Assembly: GCA_905160935.1 (NCBI GenBank)
Contig: CAJHZI010000445.1
Span: forward strand, 123,501-187,500
Length of the DNA stretch: 64,000 bases
Reading direction: 5' to 3'
DNA from: Enchytraeus crypticus
Taxonomy: Eukaryota; Annelida; Clitellata; Enchytraeida; Enchytraeidae
Both the position numbers and the translations under genes were made by a program. This document shows, one piece after another, positions 32,981 to 44,989 of the stretch (position 1 is the first letter of the stretch; every line of letters begins with the position of its first letter). The notes under the pieces were generated by a model. That model ran no database searches and was not told the origin of the DNA. It saw only the letters and a program-made list of their open reading frames with translations.

Positions 32981-33951
32981 CAGGGTGGTCCAGAATAAAT
33001 GTAACTACTTTGAAGGCTAATAACTTTGACAATTTTTATCCAAATGTCTTATTTGATACATTAAATTAAAGACAATTCTCTTAAAGATATACTAATACAA
33101 ATTTTTGAGAAATTATCATTAGTCGCCGATATGTAATTTTCAATTAAATTGCGTGAAAACTCAAAATCTAAATTTAATCAAGAATTCAAGATTATGCATT
33201 TGGCCTTAACTGTTTCAAAAAGCGCACTAAATTTCTATCAATGCCCTAACTGAATTGAGAATTAGTTGAACAAATGTTCAATGTGTCCACCATGTGCCCG
33301 AAAAGCTACATTCACCCGCTGGGACCACTGATCAATTGCCGATTCCACGAGTGTTTGACTGATTTCAGCCCAACGGAAGACAAATGACTCGTTTCAAATG
33401 TTCAACGTCGTGAATTGAATCATGATAGACTAATTGCTGAAATCACTTTTGTTTTAAATCGAAAAAAATTGGTTTTTGGAGAAAAAAATGTTTTTTTTGG
33501 TTTTTTTTCTTTAATTCTTATAATTTTTTAATTTTGTTTATTTTTTTAAATCGATTTTTTTAAATCGAAAAAAAGTGGTTTTTTGGAAAAGAAAAAAATC
33601 GTTTTTTTAAAAAGAGTTTTTTTAATTTTTAAGTTTTTGGAAAAAAAATCGGTTCTGTTGAAAAAAATCGAACAAAAATTCGGTTTGAAATCAGGGGGGC
33701 TGTTAGGTGGCCAGTTCTACGGTTCAATAAACTCTGGCAGGTTTACTTTCATACAGGCGATCATATGACATGAAAATTACATGTCGGCAACTAATGATAA
33801 TTTCTCAAGCGTGTGTCTTAATATCTCTTAGATATTTGGCGAATTAATAGAAAAGAGAATTGTCTTTAATTTAATGTATAAAGTAGGAAGTTTGGATAAA
33901 AATTGTCAAAGGTATTAGCCTTCAAAGTAGTTTCATTTATTCTGGACCACC

Positions 33952-33954
<3 letters not shown>
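32981..33954 (-). mobile_element. Mariner-like element, mostly deleted
   Basis: Terminal inverted repeats begin CAGGGTGGTCCAGAATAAAT and extend about 45 bp (CTACTTTGAAGGCTAATA, CTTTGACAATTTTTATCCAAA). A transposase C-terminal remnant is readable on the minus strand at 33262-33375: RWAEISQTLVESAIDQWSQR then VNVAFRAHGGHIEHLFN and a stop. The catalytic region is missing; a poly-T/A-rich stretch (33440-33690) occupies the middle. It is non-autonomous. Confidence 0.85.
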
Positions 33955-34001
<47 letters not shown>

Positions 34002-34002
34002 T

Positions 34003-34044
<42 letters not shown>

Positions 34045-34126
34045 ATCATGTATATATATATATTTATAAATATATATATATATATAATCATGTATATATA
34101 TATATATTTATAAATATATATACATG

Positions 34127-34196
<70 letters not shown>

Positions 34197-34250
34197 GTGG
34201 TCCAGAATAAATGAAACTATTTTGAAGGCTAATACCTTTGACAATTTATA
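33898..34250. repeat. Large palindrome: mariner ends around mirrored microsatellites
   Basis: The right mariner end, then (CT)n and (TA)n, is followed by the mirror series (TA)n, (GA)n and an inverted mariner end GTGTGGTCCAGAATAAATGA (34194-34250). The arms match over 70 bp or more, including TTGAAGGCTAATACCTTTGACAA. The centre has alternating TTTATAAATATATA and ATCATGTATATA units. Confidence 0.85.
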
Positions 34251-34478
34251 AATATATATATATATATATATATCTCTATATATCTATAATATATATATTA
34301 TATATCTAATATTTTTATATATTTTTAATAATATATATATTATATATATATATATATATTAGATATAATATAGATATAATATATTAGATATAATATATAT
34401 ATTATATTTATATATATATTGTATACATGTATATTGTATATATATATACATATATGCGTATATATATATATATATTAT

Positions 34479-34515
<37 letters not shown>

Positions 34516-34525
34516 GATATATGGA
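34251..34525. repeat. (TA)n-rich array with degenerate ATAATATATT units
   Basis: TA dinucleotides interrupted by TCTATATATC, TTAGATATAATA and GTATACATGTATATTG units. Open frames of the YIYIYI type are by-products. Confidence 0.8.
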
Positions 34526-36094
34526 TGGATAATGGATAATACATTTACTAAGAAATTATTACATACATATACTAATATTATTATTTACATAATTATTATA
34601 TACATTTACCAAGAAATTATTTTATACATATAGTAAGAAATTATGGGGAGCATTTCTTGCTTGATCGCACCATTCCCAAGTCACTTCCCTCTACCAATTC
34701 ACTATCATCGCTTGCTGCTTCTACCATCATCTCTTGCAGCTTCTGTTCTCAGCTTTTTCGGTGACAAAATTGCCAAACTCATACTCCTTCTCTTTGCCCT
34801 CCAACACTATAAGCACTGACAATACAATTCTGCAAATATGCCTGAGTCAGCTCTACTAAATAGTTTCGAACCAACCACACTGGGAGAAATACGTTGTCTT
34901 ATTCTTCACTTCACCGAATCATCTTGCTGCCTTGAAGTCATTCCTACTAGATTACTGAAACCCTCTGTTGATGTTCTAGTTGCTCACATTATCCTCTAGC
35001 TAACTCTCAGAAAGAGTCTTCCCAACCTCCTTAAAACAAATTATTTTCTCTCATTTGCTAGGAAAAACCTTCTCGACCAAATAATTATCTTTTCAGTTAC
35101 CGTCTTTCCAATCTTAAGTTTATCTCTAAAAAATAAAAAAAAGTAATATTTACTCGTCTGTGCAGGCATCTTGATTCTTTCCTCTCTCTCTCTCTATCTC
35201 TTTCTCATTTTCAATCCGCTCATAGAAAACTCCATTCTACTGCAACTGCTATTCTTCGTATCCATAACGATCTTAGCTTGGCCATGAGTAGTAAACAGGT
35301 TTCTGCCTTGATTCTACTAGATCTCTGTGCTGCCTTTAACACAATAGACCCAAACATGTTAAAAAGAAGTTAAAATCCTGCTTTGGAATTTCTGATTCTG
35401 CTTTTTCTCTTTTCACATCATATCTCTCATGTCGTACACAACCTGTTGTTATTGGTCAAGATCGCTCTTCTGAATTATCGCTCCTAAGCGGTGTTCTACT
35501 TGGTTCTGTATTAGGTCCATTGATTTATCTTTATACATTACTCCAGTTAGCTACCTGCTTGAGAAGTTGCTTCCTTAAATTCTCACTTCTGATTCTGCTA
35601 TTCTTCGTATCTCATCCATACGACACACAAATAAAATATATATTTCCTTTTCTTTTCATGATTGCCATCAGAAACTAACTCATCTCTCATCCATTCTAGA
35701 CCAGGTCAGGTTTTGTGCTAATCGTCTAGCAGTTAATCCCTCTAAAACTGAATACGTTTTAATTGACACTCCTTTTGCACAGAAGAAAAAATTACTAATA
35801 ACTCTGTTCAATTTCAAAATCATGCTCTTACTCCTTCTCGATCCGTCAAAAACCTCGGAGTAATCTTTGAGAAAAACCTTGACTTTAACTTCCATATCTC
35901 TTCTCTTTGTCGCAATTATTTCTTTCAGATTCGTCAGATTAGGCAAATGCGTCCATCCCTTCCTAGAAATTCAGCCACTATCCTTGCTAATTCTATAGTT
36001 CATTCAAAGGTTGATTATTGTAATTCATTATTATATGGTTTGCCTTCTTCTCTCACAATGGTTTGAAACAAGTTCAACATTTTCTCGCACGGAA

Positions 36095-36240
36095 ATTTGT
36101 ACATCCTCATGGCTGGACCCAGTGCCATGTTAGTAAGATATTTGATCACGGATCAGTATGTGCGGGGTTCAAACCCTACACTCGCCAGTCAATGACATCG
36201 CTTTCGAGTGAGGAAACTGGCGTTAACACTAGTTTTACTT
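36095..36240 (+). mobile_element. SINE family U inside LINE L
   Basis: Reads AGTGCCATGTTAGTAAGATA, TTTGATCACGGATCAGTATG, the B box GGGGTTCAAACCCTA, and the tail TGACATCGCTTTCGAGTGAG, GAAACTGGCGTTAAC. The LINE continues on both sides (ends GCACGGAAATTTG before and CTCTCTTTCTCTAATTCGCA after). Confidence 0.8.
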
Positions 36241-36399
36241 CAATCTCACTCTCTTTCTCTAATTCGCAGTCTTTACTGGCTCCCTGATAAAAGACGCATA
36301 AAATATAAATTAATATAATAATATAATAATAATTAATATAAAATATAAATATACTATTAATTTTCAAAACTCTGCGATTTGGCAAGCCTTCTTACTTAT

Positions 36400-37195
36400 T
36401 ATCAGGATTGTCATATATTTGTTGTATTAATTAGTGTATATATGTTTTGTAACTGAGGATGTAATGTGTTATTTTCTAGCCTAATACTTTATCAGTAAAG
36501 CTAATATTATTCCAGTCAGCTGTTCAGATCTATGTCGTGGGCGGGGCTTAAATAGTTTCAGAGCCTCTGATTGGTGGGCCAGCCTGGTCAGAGGAGAATT
36601 GGAGAGGTGAAGGTTTGTTTACAAGGACACGTGAAAAGGATTGAGAAGGGAGAACACGTGTTGGAAAAGAGATTAGGAAAGATATAGATCTTTCACGTCT
36701 AGACGTTATAGACGATTGTGGATTATCCGTGAGCAGATAATACCGTGGAGGAGACCTTAAGTGTGGTAAAAGGAAACGCAAGAGAACAGAGATAGCTTTG
36801 TAAATGGTGCTAACGTAGAATATAGAGGTTCTTACGGTAGAATTTCTGAAGTAGTTTTGTGGTCGTTATTTAACTTTAAACGTTGGATTACTTATATATA
36901 TAAATTTGTGCATATACATGTAGTCGTAGGCCTATGCGTTAAATTTGCGATCGAATATTTTATTTTGGATTGTATCTAGAGTTGCTATATTTTGCGCGAT
37001 AGAACTATTGGATATTTTCGTTTCTTAGTACACTGTCTGTAAGTACTATTTAATTCGTGTTTTATTTAAAAAATTTTATTTTATTTTTTAAACACGCCTT
37101 CGTGAGTAAACCTTTAGATTAAACTCAGCAGCTCTCGAGGCCGAGGTCAATGTTTTAGGATTAAAATAATTTAATGAACTATAGAGACCTTGACA
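36400..37195 (+). mobile_element. Solo LTR fossil
   Basis: A 796-bp non-coding insertion splits the family L LINE. It is flanked by CTTAT on both sides (36395-36399 and 37196-37200), a 5-bp target duplication typical of LTR elements. Its ends resemble TGTCAGGA...TTGACA. It has a GC-box-like GTGGGCGGGGCTTAAATAG and a middle section related to the solo LTR at 47960-48783. No internal genes remain. Family probably Gypsy-like but unproven; younger than the LINE it interrupts. Confidence 0.7.
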
Positions 37196-37419
37196 CTTAT
37201 CTTAAATTCTTCTTCCATATCGTCCTTCACGTGCACTTCGTTCCACTGCCAATGTTGTCTCTCTTCCAAATATTATCACATTATTGGGAATACGTTCATT
37301 TTCTTATGCATCACCCACAATCTGGAACGTATTAAATATTTATCTTCATTATTGTTCTTCTCTTTCAGCAGATTTCTCCAGTAAGCTTTAGACTTACCTT
37401 TTCCCACCATAGACATAAG

Positions 37420-37590
37420 CGGTCTACCCTGACCATTTTTGATCACCGTACCTTTCGTTTGGGACCATACTTCTCCTCAGCACATTTCTTTTGCAGATTG
37501 GTTTGGGTGAATTGATCTGTAGTGATGTATGGTGTAGCGATGTCCCTGACATCATCCTTGGTTGAGGAAACGAACTTTACAGCTTTATTC
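37420..37590 (+). mobile_element. SINE-like family T copy
   Basis: CTACCCTGACCATTTTTGAT, CAGATTGGTTTGGGTGAATT, GATCTGTAGTGATG, CCTGACATCATCCTTGGTTG and AGGAAACGAACTTTA, then a (TA)n array. Closest to the copy at 1757-1920, which is also followed by (TA)n. Confidence 0.75.
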
Positions 37591-37642
37591 TATATATATA
37601 TATACATGTATATATATACATATATATACATGTATATATATG

Positions 37643-37706
<64 letters not shown>
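37591..37706. repeat. (TA)n array between a SINE and a mariner
   Basis: TA repeats with periodic CATG/GTATA changes. It joins the T-family SINE tail on the left and the mariner CAGG terminus on the right. Confidence 0.9.
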
Positions 37707-37709
<3 letters not shown>

Positions 37710-38512
37710 GCTGCGCATTAAAAATATTCCCCTATCATAATTACGATCGCTTAGCCAATTATTGACATTTCGTCTTGAAATTTTAAGGTTCTCTTGCGGA
37801 GGCCACAAGCTGATTTAGCCACAAGCTGACCAAATTTTGTACAAATAGTTTTAAAGAAGCCGGAATTATCCAAGTTTTGCGAAAAAATTGATTTTATCAT
37901 TTAACACGCAACGTAAAAGGTCAGTTAGAGTCAATTTCTTTTTGAAAATGTGATGGCCCGTAAAAGGACCGTTAGATGATGACGCCTCTGATATTGTGCT
38001 ACAGTGTGTGCTCGAAATGAACGCCCTGGGCTTTAATGCCGGCCAGAAGTTTTATCTGTATGCCTTTTCATACAGATAAAATTGCGCTGTCAATGGACTG
38101 TTGTGGTAGGTCTTTCCAGATCTCTTGAAGAACAGCCTTTAATTCCATTGTGTTTCTGGGTTTGAGCTTGAAAGCACGATACTTTTTCAACATGGTTCTC
38201 CAGACAAAAAAATCAAGTGGATTAAAACCCGGAGATTTAGGAGGCCAATCATCCATTTTATGAAGTATGGGCATATTGTACAAGAAAGTATTGCGCAAGA
38301 CGTAAAGTGTGAGCAGTGCGTCGTCCTGTTGAAAAATGATATCATTTGGCTTTAACTTGTTGCAGTTTTCAATCAGTTTCGGCAGAATAGTGTTAGTGTA
38401 ATACATCGTAGCACAATATCAAAGGCGTCATCACCTAATGGCTCTTTTCAGGGCCAGCGCATTTTCCGAAAGGAATTGATTCTAATTGATGTTTTACGTT
38501 TCGTGTTAAATG
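37707..38512 (-). mobile_element. Mariner-like element with internal inverted repeat, right end lost
   Basis: Left terminus TATACAGGCTGCGCATTAAA. A minus-strand transposase remnant (38068-38406) has IIFQQDDALLTLYVLR (second Asp region, usually FQQDGAPAH) and DDWPPKSPGFNPLDFFVWRT (WPP.SPDLNPLD). Segments 37890-38003 and 38410-38512 are inverted copies (ATTTAACACG.AACGTAAAA, AAAATG.G.TGGCCC). The usual right terminus is missing because a LINE begins at 38513. The related half element is at 13649-13950. Confidence 0.85.
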
Positions 38513-39762
38513 AAAAAAATAATTTTTGAGAGAATAAAAATAGAAATAGATAAAAATATAAGGGAACATCAAGCAGGCTTCAGGAGTAACAGATCGTGTA
38601 ATGAACAAATTTTTAGTTTACGGCATATTCTACAACAGAGCATTGAATTTCAGCAAGATATCTACATAAATTTCATTGATTTCAAGAAAGCGTTTGACAG
38701 TATCCATAGAGATACTTTATGGAAAATAATAAAAAGCTATGTAATTCCTGAAAAATTCACAGATTTGTTTAAATTATTACATGAAAACTCGTCGTCTAAC
38801 ATAAGAACACAAACGGTGGTCACTGACTCTTTCAACATTGTGACAGGAGTTAGACAGGTATGTATTTTATCGCCATTTTTTTCTTCTAGTGATTGATTTT
38901 GTGATGAGAAAGGCTTTTGAAGCAAGAGAATGGCGAATAAAGTTGGATCATAGGAAACTAACTGACCTTGATTTTGTAGACGATATAGCTTTAATAGCAA
39001 ACGACAGTCTTCAACTGCAAGAAATGACATCAGCATTAGAAGAAAATGCTGCAAAAGTTGGATTAATAATTAGCTCTGAAAAGACAAAAATCCTCACAAC
39101 TGCAGAGACTGACATATTCACGATAAGAGTTAATCAAAGCGAGGTTGAAAGGATAAAACAAGTTCACGTATCTAGGCAGTAGAATATCGCAAGATGGATC
39201 AAGTGAAAGAGATGTGGAGGGTAGAATCGGCAAAGCATATGATGTATTCCAAAAGCTCCAATATATTTGGAAGAGTAAGAAAATTGAGGAGCAATTAAAG
39301 ATAAAAATATATTCAACAATTATTCAACCAATGTTAATGTATGCATGTGAAACCTTGGAAAGTACTAATAAAATAAAATACAAATTAAACTGTTTTCAAC
39401 AACGATGCCTCAGAAGAATTCTAAATATCCACTATTGGGACCACGTCAAAAATGAAACAGTACTCGAAAAAAGTGGACAAAGAAAATTAGATGAAATAGT
39501 TTCTGAGAGAAGGTTGAGGTTTTTAGGTATTTACTGAGAATATCTGAGGATAGATATGCAAAGTCTGCAGTTAACTGGAAGCCAACTCAAGGAAAAAGGA
39601 AGCGAGGAAGACCTAGAAGTACTTGGCTAAATGCGATCAACAAGGATTTGCAAGCATTGCACATTTCATGGGAAGACGCTGTGAAGAATGCTGATGATAG
39701 AAACGAATGGAGGAGTGTTGCCGCCCTATGTTCTGTACAGAACTCAAGAAACTGATGATGAT
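38513..39762 (+). mobile_element. LINE with (GAT)n tail, RT to C-terminus
   Basis: Three successive frames carry NIREHQAGFRSNRSCNEQIF, INFIDFKKAFDSIHRDTLWK and TGVRQVCILSPF (38510-38896). They continue with the active-site line LTDLDFVDDIALIANDSLQL (38960, FVDD in place of YADD/FADD) and ENAAKVGLIISSEKTKIL, then VEGRIGKAYDVFQKLQYIWK and HYWDHVKNETVLEKSGQRKL (39214-39537). After 39540 come ISWEDAV..ADDRNEWRSVAA and a GATGATGATGAT tail at 39752. At least three frame breaks. 5' truncated exactly at the mariner boundary. Confidence 0.85.
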
Positions 39763-41000
39763 GATATTGATCGGCAAATCTACAGAATTGTGTGATGACT
39801 TATCGTTTTATGGTTGTATAATGGAATATGTTGTTACTCTACATGATTTTCGATAAGATTAAAACTTCTTTGATTAAGATAATCCATATTGTTATGCAAT
39901 CCTAGTGAATATCCAAATTGAGTGCTGAAGTATTCAATAGTCCGGAAAGGCGTCTGATATATCCAAAACCTTAACGAAGTATGAAACTTGGTAACAGTTT
40001 TTGTATAGGTCTACCTACAGAGTATCTCAGAATATGTCTGTGTATCTCCTTGTATCCCTTGCTTAGTGTATATAAACCCCGTTCATGTTGCGCAGTTGGG
40101 CAGTGTTGGATGGAAAGTGGAAACTGGAAAGTGTTGTTGATGGAGAGTGTGGAAGTGCTGCGGAAAGTGTTGATTGGAGAAGTGTTGAGAAGACTGAGTT
40201 GGAGACAGAGCAGAAGAGCGCGATGGAGAGAGATACGATAAGGCTGTCGAGTCGCTCTAGTGAAATTATATTAGGTTAAGTTAATGAAACAAAGTGTTAT
40301 TATACTTAATATTTAATTGTCATAAGAACAACAGTAACTAATACTACAGTAAGTAATGTAACAATACTTGGGTAATCTGTACAATATACTAAAGATAAAA
40401 TTATAAAGTAATAGTATAATGATAATAAAGATTGGCCGAATTAGCATAGCTATCAACGAGTGTTAATTGTCATTCATTCTAGGAGCAATGTGTAATGTAC
40501 ATGTATAATTAATAACTATCAATCTGGAGCAAGTCTTTTTTTATGTCTTTGCGATAGCGACGTTTCCTTTTATCTCCTACACATGGTGTAGAACTTCCAC
40601 TATCGTCTTTCTCGTCAGATTGATAGTAATATGCAGACATTTGGTGAAATACTTTTCGAAGAAGATTAATTATTTTGAATACAACTAACAAAGAAACTTA
40701 AGAAAGGAGAAGGACAGAAAAATTAAGAACATGGAGAAAATGAGAAAGTTGTACACGAACTGGTTGGATTACACTCAATATTGGATACAAATTCGAAATA
40801 TTATGCTTGAACTAAATGGAATTTAGTTCAAGATTGGATACTATGATGGAACAAGATTGGATACCATCTAGAAACCACGCACTGTACGAAACAAGTTTCC
40901 GAATCATAAACTATCAGAAATTAAGAGAAAGGAAGTCGACAAGACACCTACAAAGACATTTTATATACCGCCACATGTGCTTGTATATAAAATGCACTTG
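39763..41000. other. Non-coding stretch, possible LTR-like promoter
   Basis: GTGTATATAAACCCCGTTC at about 40067 resembles a TATA-type promoter, followed by GAAAGTGGAAACTGGAAAGT repeats. The setting (TGTGATGAC near 39796, AT-rich end near 40500) could be another solo LTR, but I find no target duplication. A 12-bp-arm hairpin (CTTGAACTAAAT, GGA, ATTTAGTTCAAG) lies at 40806-40832. Short frames at 40085-40279 look incidental. Confidence 0.35.
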
Positions 41001-41004
41001 TGCT

Positions 41005-43165
41005 TGTGCTTCCAAATCATATCTCTTTTTAACTGTATATAGACCTCCAACCTTGTCCAAGTCTGACTTCCTCCAGACTTCTCTTCACTTCTTGAGTATA
41101 TTGCCTCTTTACCGTCTGATCTGATCATTATGGGTGATTTCAATATACATATTGACTCACACATCGATCACTATGCTTCAGCTCTTTCTACTACACTCCA
41201 GGCTTTTGACCCCAAGCAGCATATTTCTTCTCCTACTTTGGTCACATCCTTGATCTTTTAATTACCCGTGACAAGACTAAGTTGATTGACTTCGGAGTCT
41301 CAACGTTGTCATTGTCTAATCACAGTTCAATTTTCTGCAAATTGCCTGTGGTCTTTAACTCCTTTGCTTCAAGAACTATCAAAAGCTATCGTAAACTCTC
41401 CTGCCTTCAATATTTATTCATTTTCTGCTAATATTATGGCTTCTTCATTATACTCCAATCCAACTTCAACTGTTGCTAATTTTACACTACAATTTCACTC
41501 TGTGCTGTCGTCTTTATTAGACAAGCACGCTCCTCTCTTAACTATTTCTTGTCGCTCCAACCCGAGGAAACCCTTTATTTCTGATGAAATTCTTGTACAA
41601 AAATCCTTACGTTCCTAACTAGAATCTAAATATAGGAGAAATAGGAAAAATCTGCCTGAAATGCAAAACCCCAAGATCAAGACTAACTAGGTTAACCAAC
41701 GTAAGTTAGTTGATCATACGATCTCCTCCGCACAAGAGTTCTTACTTTAAGAACTTGGCCTTGCAGAATCAAAACTGCCCCAACAAACCTAGGAGAACCC
41801 TTGATTCACTGCTTGGTCGTACAGACTCGTACTAACCCTAAGTCAATTCCAAATGTCAATTCTCCTTCTACTCTTGCTAGCAATTTTCTTCGTTTTTGAG
41901 GACAAAATTTCCATACTCTGTTCTTCTATACCACCCAGCTCTGAGATAACTGCATATTCCTACATGCCAAATTCACCTCTGCTGTAAAATTTTGAACCTG
42001 CTTTTCGTGAAGAAACCCATCATCTAATACTCTGCTCTACCGACTCATCTTGCTCGATAGATGCTATTTCAGCCCAACTAATTAAATCTTGCATTGATGA
42101 CCTCCTTCCTTCAATTACCCATCTGGATAATCTTCACTTTCTGAAGGAATATTTCCTTCTACTATTAAAACTGCTGTTCTTTTCTCCTCTGCTTAAAAAG
42201 CAGTCACTTCCTAATGACGATCTTTCTAGCTATCGTCCTATTTTCAACTTAAATTTCATTTTCGTTGTCTTGGAAAGTATTTTCTACACTCGCTTATGCA
42301 GTCATCTTGAATCTTTTCCTTCTCTATTTTATTTCCAATATGCATATAGAAGGCTTCACTCCACTGAAACTGCCCTAATCAGCATACATAATGACCTTTG
42401 CCTAAAACTTTGACTTAAACTCTCAAAATGTATCCGACCTTGTACGCCTTGGTCTTTTTCGGCTGCCTTCGACACCATTAATCATAACATTGTTACCAAT
42501 AGACGTAAAACTTGCTTTGGTATCTCTGACTCTGCCTTCTCTCTGATCTCCTCCTATCTTTCTAGTCGCACTCAATCTGTTATTACAGTTAATGAACTCT
42601 CCCATGAACTACCTCTTCTTCGTTTTGTGCCCCAAGGATCTGTACTTGGACCTTTACTTATTTCCCACTACACCACCCCACTCAGTCATGTTTTAGGCAA
42701 TGCTTCAATAAAATGTCACTTCTATGTCGATGATACTCAGCTGAACATCTCATTTTCTAGCTCAGATTCAGATTTGAAAATTGCAACACCTTTCATCTGT
42801 TCTTGACAAAGTTCATTATGGTTTTGCTGCAATCGTCTCTCTGTCGATCCTTCTAAAGCCGAATATCTTTTTATCGGCACCCTCTAGCATAGAACCAAGG
42901 TAGCAAATTCATCCATCTACTTTCAAAACTTTTCCTCACTCATACTCCAAAGGCCAACAACCTTGGTGTCATATTTTGATGAAATTCTTGACTTTAAATC
43001 TCATAGCTCATCTCTCTGTCGTTCATCCTTCATCCAGATCCGTCAAATCAGAGAGATCCGGTTATCTCCTGATAAAAATTCATCCATAATTCTTGCTAAC
43101 TCAATAGTTCATTCTAAACTTGACTACTGCAATTCATTGCTATGTGGCTTGTCTGGCAGGTAAAT
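41005..43165 (+). mobile_element. Family L LINE, endonuclease to C-terminal region
   Basis: Begins in the endonuclease: LTVYRPPTLSKSDF and LIIMGDFNIHIDSHIDHYAS (41035-41170), then HISSPT and SNHSSIFCKLPV. The linker carries LLDKHAPLLTISCRSNPRKP FISDEI. The RT includes SYRPIFNLNFIFV (42230), RRLHSTETALISIHNDL (42350), RKTCFGISDSAFSLISSYLS and RTQSVI (42510-42590), FVPQGSVLGPL (42625) and FYVDDTQLNISFSSSDSDL (42720, with YVDD at the catalytic position). It ends in KLDYCNSLLCGLSG (43130). Frames change many times. The 3' end is missing; a (TA)n array begins about 160 bp later. Confidence 0.85.
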
Positions 43166-43328
43166 GTATTTCTCCTATTGTATTTCCAACTACTGATAGC
43201 ACATTATTAAACACACCCGACCAACTTGTGAGTTGGCTATGAATCTCAACTTTTTTCTTCCACACACCCAACCGACAGCACTTTCCAGTTTTCTATTATT
43301 CGCAGTCGACCTCTCCAGTATTTGTAGA

Positions 43329-43329
<1 letters not shown>

Positions 43330-43394
<65 letters not shown>

Positions 43395-43434
43395 CGACTT
43401 GTATGCATCAAATATTTATATATATATATTATAA

Positions 43435-43492
<58 letters not shown>

Positions 43493-43523
43493 AATGTATA
43501 CATATACAGTATGTACATAACGA

Positions 43524-43579
<56 letters not shown>

Positions 43580-43701
43580 AGCATATCACAGATTAACCGC
43601 TGTGCTTTTGCTGCCTTTATATTTCATGTCTACTATCTTATATTTATACGATGTATATTCGAATTTCATAGTAATCAATCGTGTAGTTAGTTATTCGGTA
43701 G

Positions 43702-43755
<54 letters not shown>

Positions 43756-43761
43756 TATATG

Positions 43762-43803
<42 letters not shown>

Positions 43804-43806
43804 GTA

Positions 43807-43862
<56 letters not shown>

Positions 43863-43865
43863 CAT
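43330..43865. repeat. Cluster of (TA)n arrays
   Basis: Runs at about 43330-43394, 43417-43490, 43528-43575 and 43705-43862, separated by short unique pieces including CAGCATATCACAGATTAACC. All the Tyr/Ile repeat frames here come from the TA dinucleotide. Confidence 0.9.
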
Positions 43866-43867
43866 TT

Positions 43868-44325
43868 TTATTCGCCGCTTGGGCAACCAAAACTAGTTTC
43901 TCTAGTTCTCAATTTTCACATTAACCATTATAGTAGGCCTATAAGAGGGAAAAAGAGTGTGAGTAAAAGTGGTGCAAACAGCCTAGCCTAGCTCCAAAAT
44001 TAGGTCACTTTTGTAATTCGTCCAGATCCGCTGAATTTCTTCGAAGGCAAAGGAATGAACCTGCCTTTCTACAAAACAAATGTAGGATTTTAGGCATTTT
44101 AGGTTTCATATCCCCCGTATCATATCCCCCTATCATATCCCCCGTATCATATCCTCCTATTATATCCCCCGTATAATATCCCCGTATCATATCCCCCCTC
44201 ACACCCAGACTTGAGTACGGGTGTGAGGGGTGATATGATACGGGGATACAATCACTTTATGAGTCGGGAGCAGTAGTCCAAAAAAGATGTACACTCTCTT
44301 AAAAAATTTCTGGATCCGCCAATGA
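43868..44325. mobile_element. hAT-like MITE, 3' part, with internal minisatellite
   Basis: Shares CTCTAGTTCTCAATTTTCAC, GTGGTGCAAACAGCC, AATTAGGTCACTTTTG, CAAATGTAGGATTTTAGG and the right end TTTCTGGATCCGCCAATG with the family at 23575-25790. The left terminus is gone, replaced by (TA)n. Confidence 0.75.
44107..44200. repeat. Minisatellite, ~14-bp unit
   Basis: About seven copies of TCATATCCCC(C)(G/T)A with small length changes, followed by an inverted copy (GGGGTGATATGATACGGGGA) at about 44227-44246. It sits inside the hAT-like MITE. Confidence 0.85.
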
Positions 44326-44327
44326 AT

Positions 44328-44370
<43 letters not shown>

Positions 44371-44462
44371 GTATATATCAAATATATATATATATGTATG
44401 TATATATACTGTATATATATATAAATAAATAAAAATATATATATATATATATATATATAAAT

Positions 44463-44690
44463 AGGAAGAAGAGTTGGATAGGACACATTCTAAGTGGGGA
44501 AGGTCTATTAAAAGAGGTCATAGAAGGTAGAATGGAAGGAAAAGGAGTCAGGGGCAGGCCGAGATTAGGTATGTTAGATGATTTAAAGACCCACTCATTT
44601 GTGAAAATGAAGAGAATGGCGGAAGACAGAGAAGAGTGGAGGCGTTATATATCATGGATCTGCCAGTAGGCAGTGCACTAAGATATATAT
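44463..44690 (+). mobile_element. Family R LINE 3'-end copy between (TA)n arrays
   Basis: NRKKSWIGHILSGEGLLKEV-type sequence, then [10 protein letters not shown] and EEWRRYIS, matches 46145-46375 base for base with few changes. It ends CCAGTAGGCAGTGCACTAAG and passes directly into TA repeats. Confidence 0.85.
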
Positions 44691-44736
44691 ATATATATAT
44701 ATATAAAGATACTATATATATATATATATATATCAG

Positions 44737-44767
<31 letters not shown>

Positions 44768-44786
44768 ATACTATATATATATATAT

Positions 44787-44840
<54 letters not shown>

Positions 44841-44899
44841 TTATATATAGTATATATATATATAGTATCTTTATATATCTATATTTATGTATCTTTATA

Positions 44900-44935
<36 letters not shown>

Positions 44936-44965
44936 AAGATATATATATATATATATATATATATA
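44691..44965. repeat. (TA)n arrays with AAAGATACTA units
   Basis: TA repeats broken by ATAAAGATACTATATA and its inverse TATAGTATCTTTATAT, giving further inverted symmetry. They lie between a forward R 3' end (44690) and an inverted R 3' end (44970-44995). Confidence 0.9.
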
Positions 44966-44989
44966 TCTTAGTGCACTGCCAACTGACAG

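Larger units (their letters stand above)
34635..37410 (+). mobile_element. Family L (L2/CR1-like) LINE, interrupted twice
   Basis: Starts in the linker (TLGEIRCLILHFTESSCCLE, LKPSV) and continues to the RT blocks LYHLSFQS.FISK and RSFSAHRKLHSTATAILRIH (35200-35270), LILLDLCAAFNTIDPNML (35310), LSCRTQPVVIGQDRSS..LS (35430), then the YCNSLLYGLPSSLT region (36010-36060). The C-terminus lies beyond a family U SINE (36095-36240) and a solo LTR (36400-37195), resuming at 37190-37400. There are many stops and frame changes, so the copy is dead. Two later insertions give a relative order: LINE, then SINE and LTR. Confidence 0.85.

Noticed and set aside
40085-40279. Coding frame after a TATA-like box
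   Set aside because: Short, low-complexity (GKWKLESVV..), and better explained as LTR-like or simple sequence; no start context or homology.
44107-44200. CRISPR-like array
   Set aside because: Units are contiguous 14-bp repeats without unique spacers, in a eukaryotic MITE.
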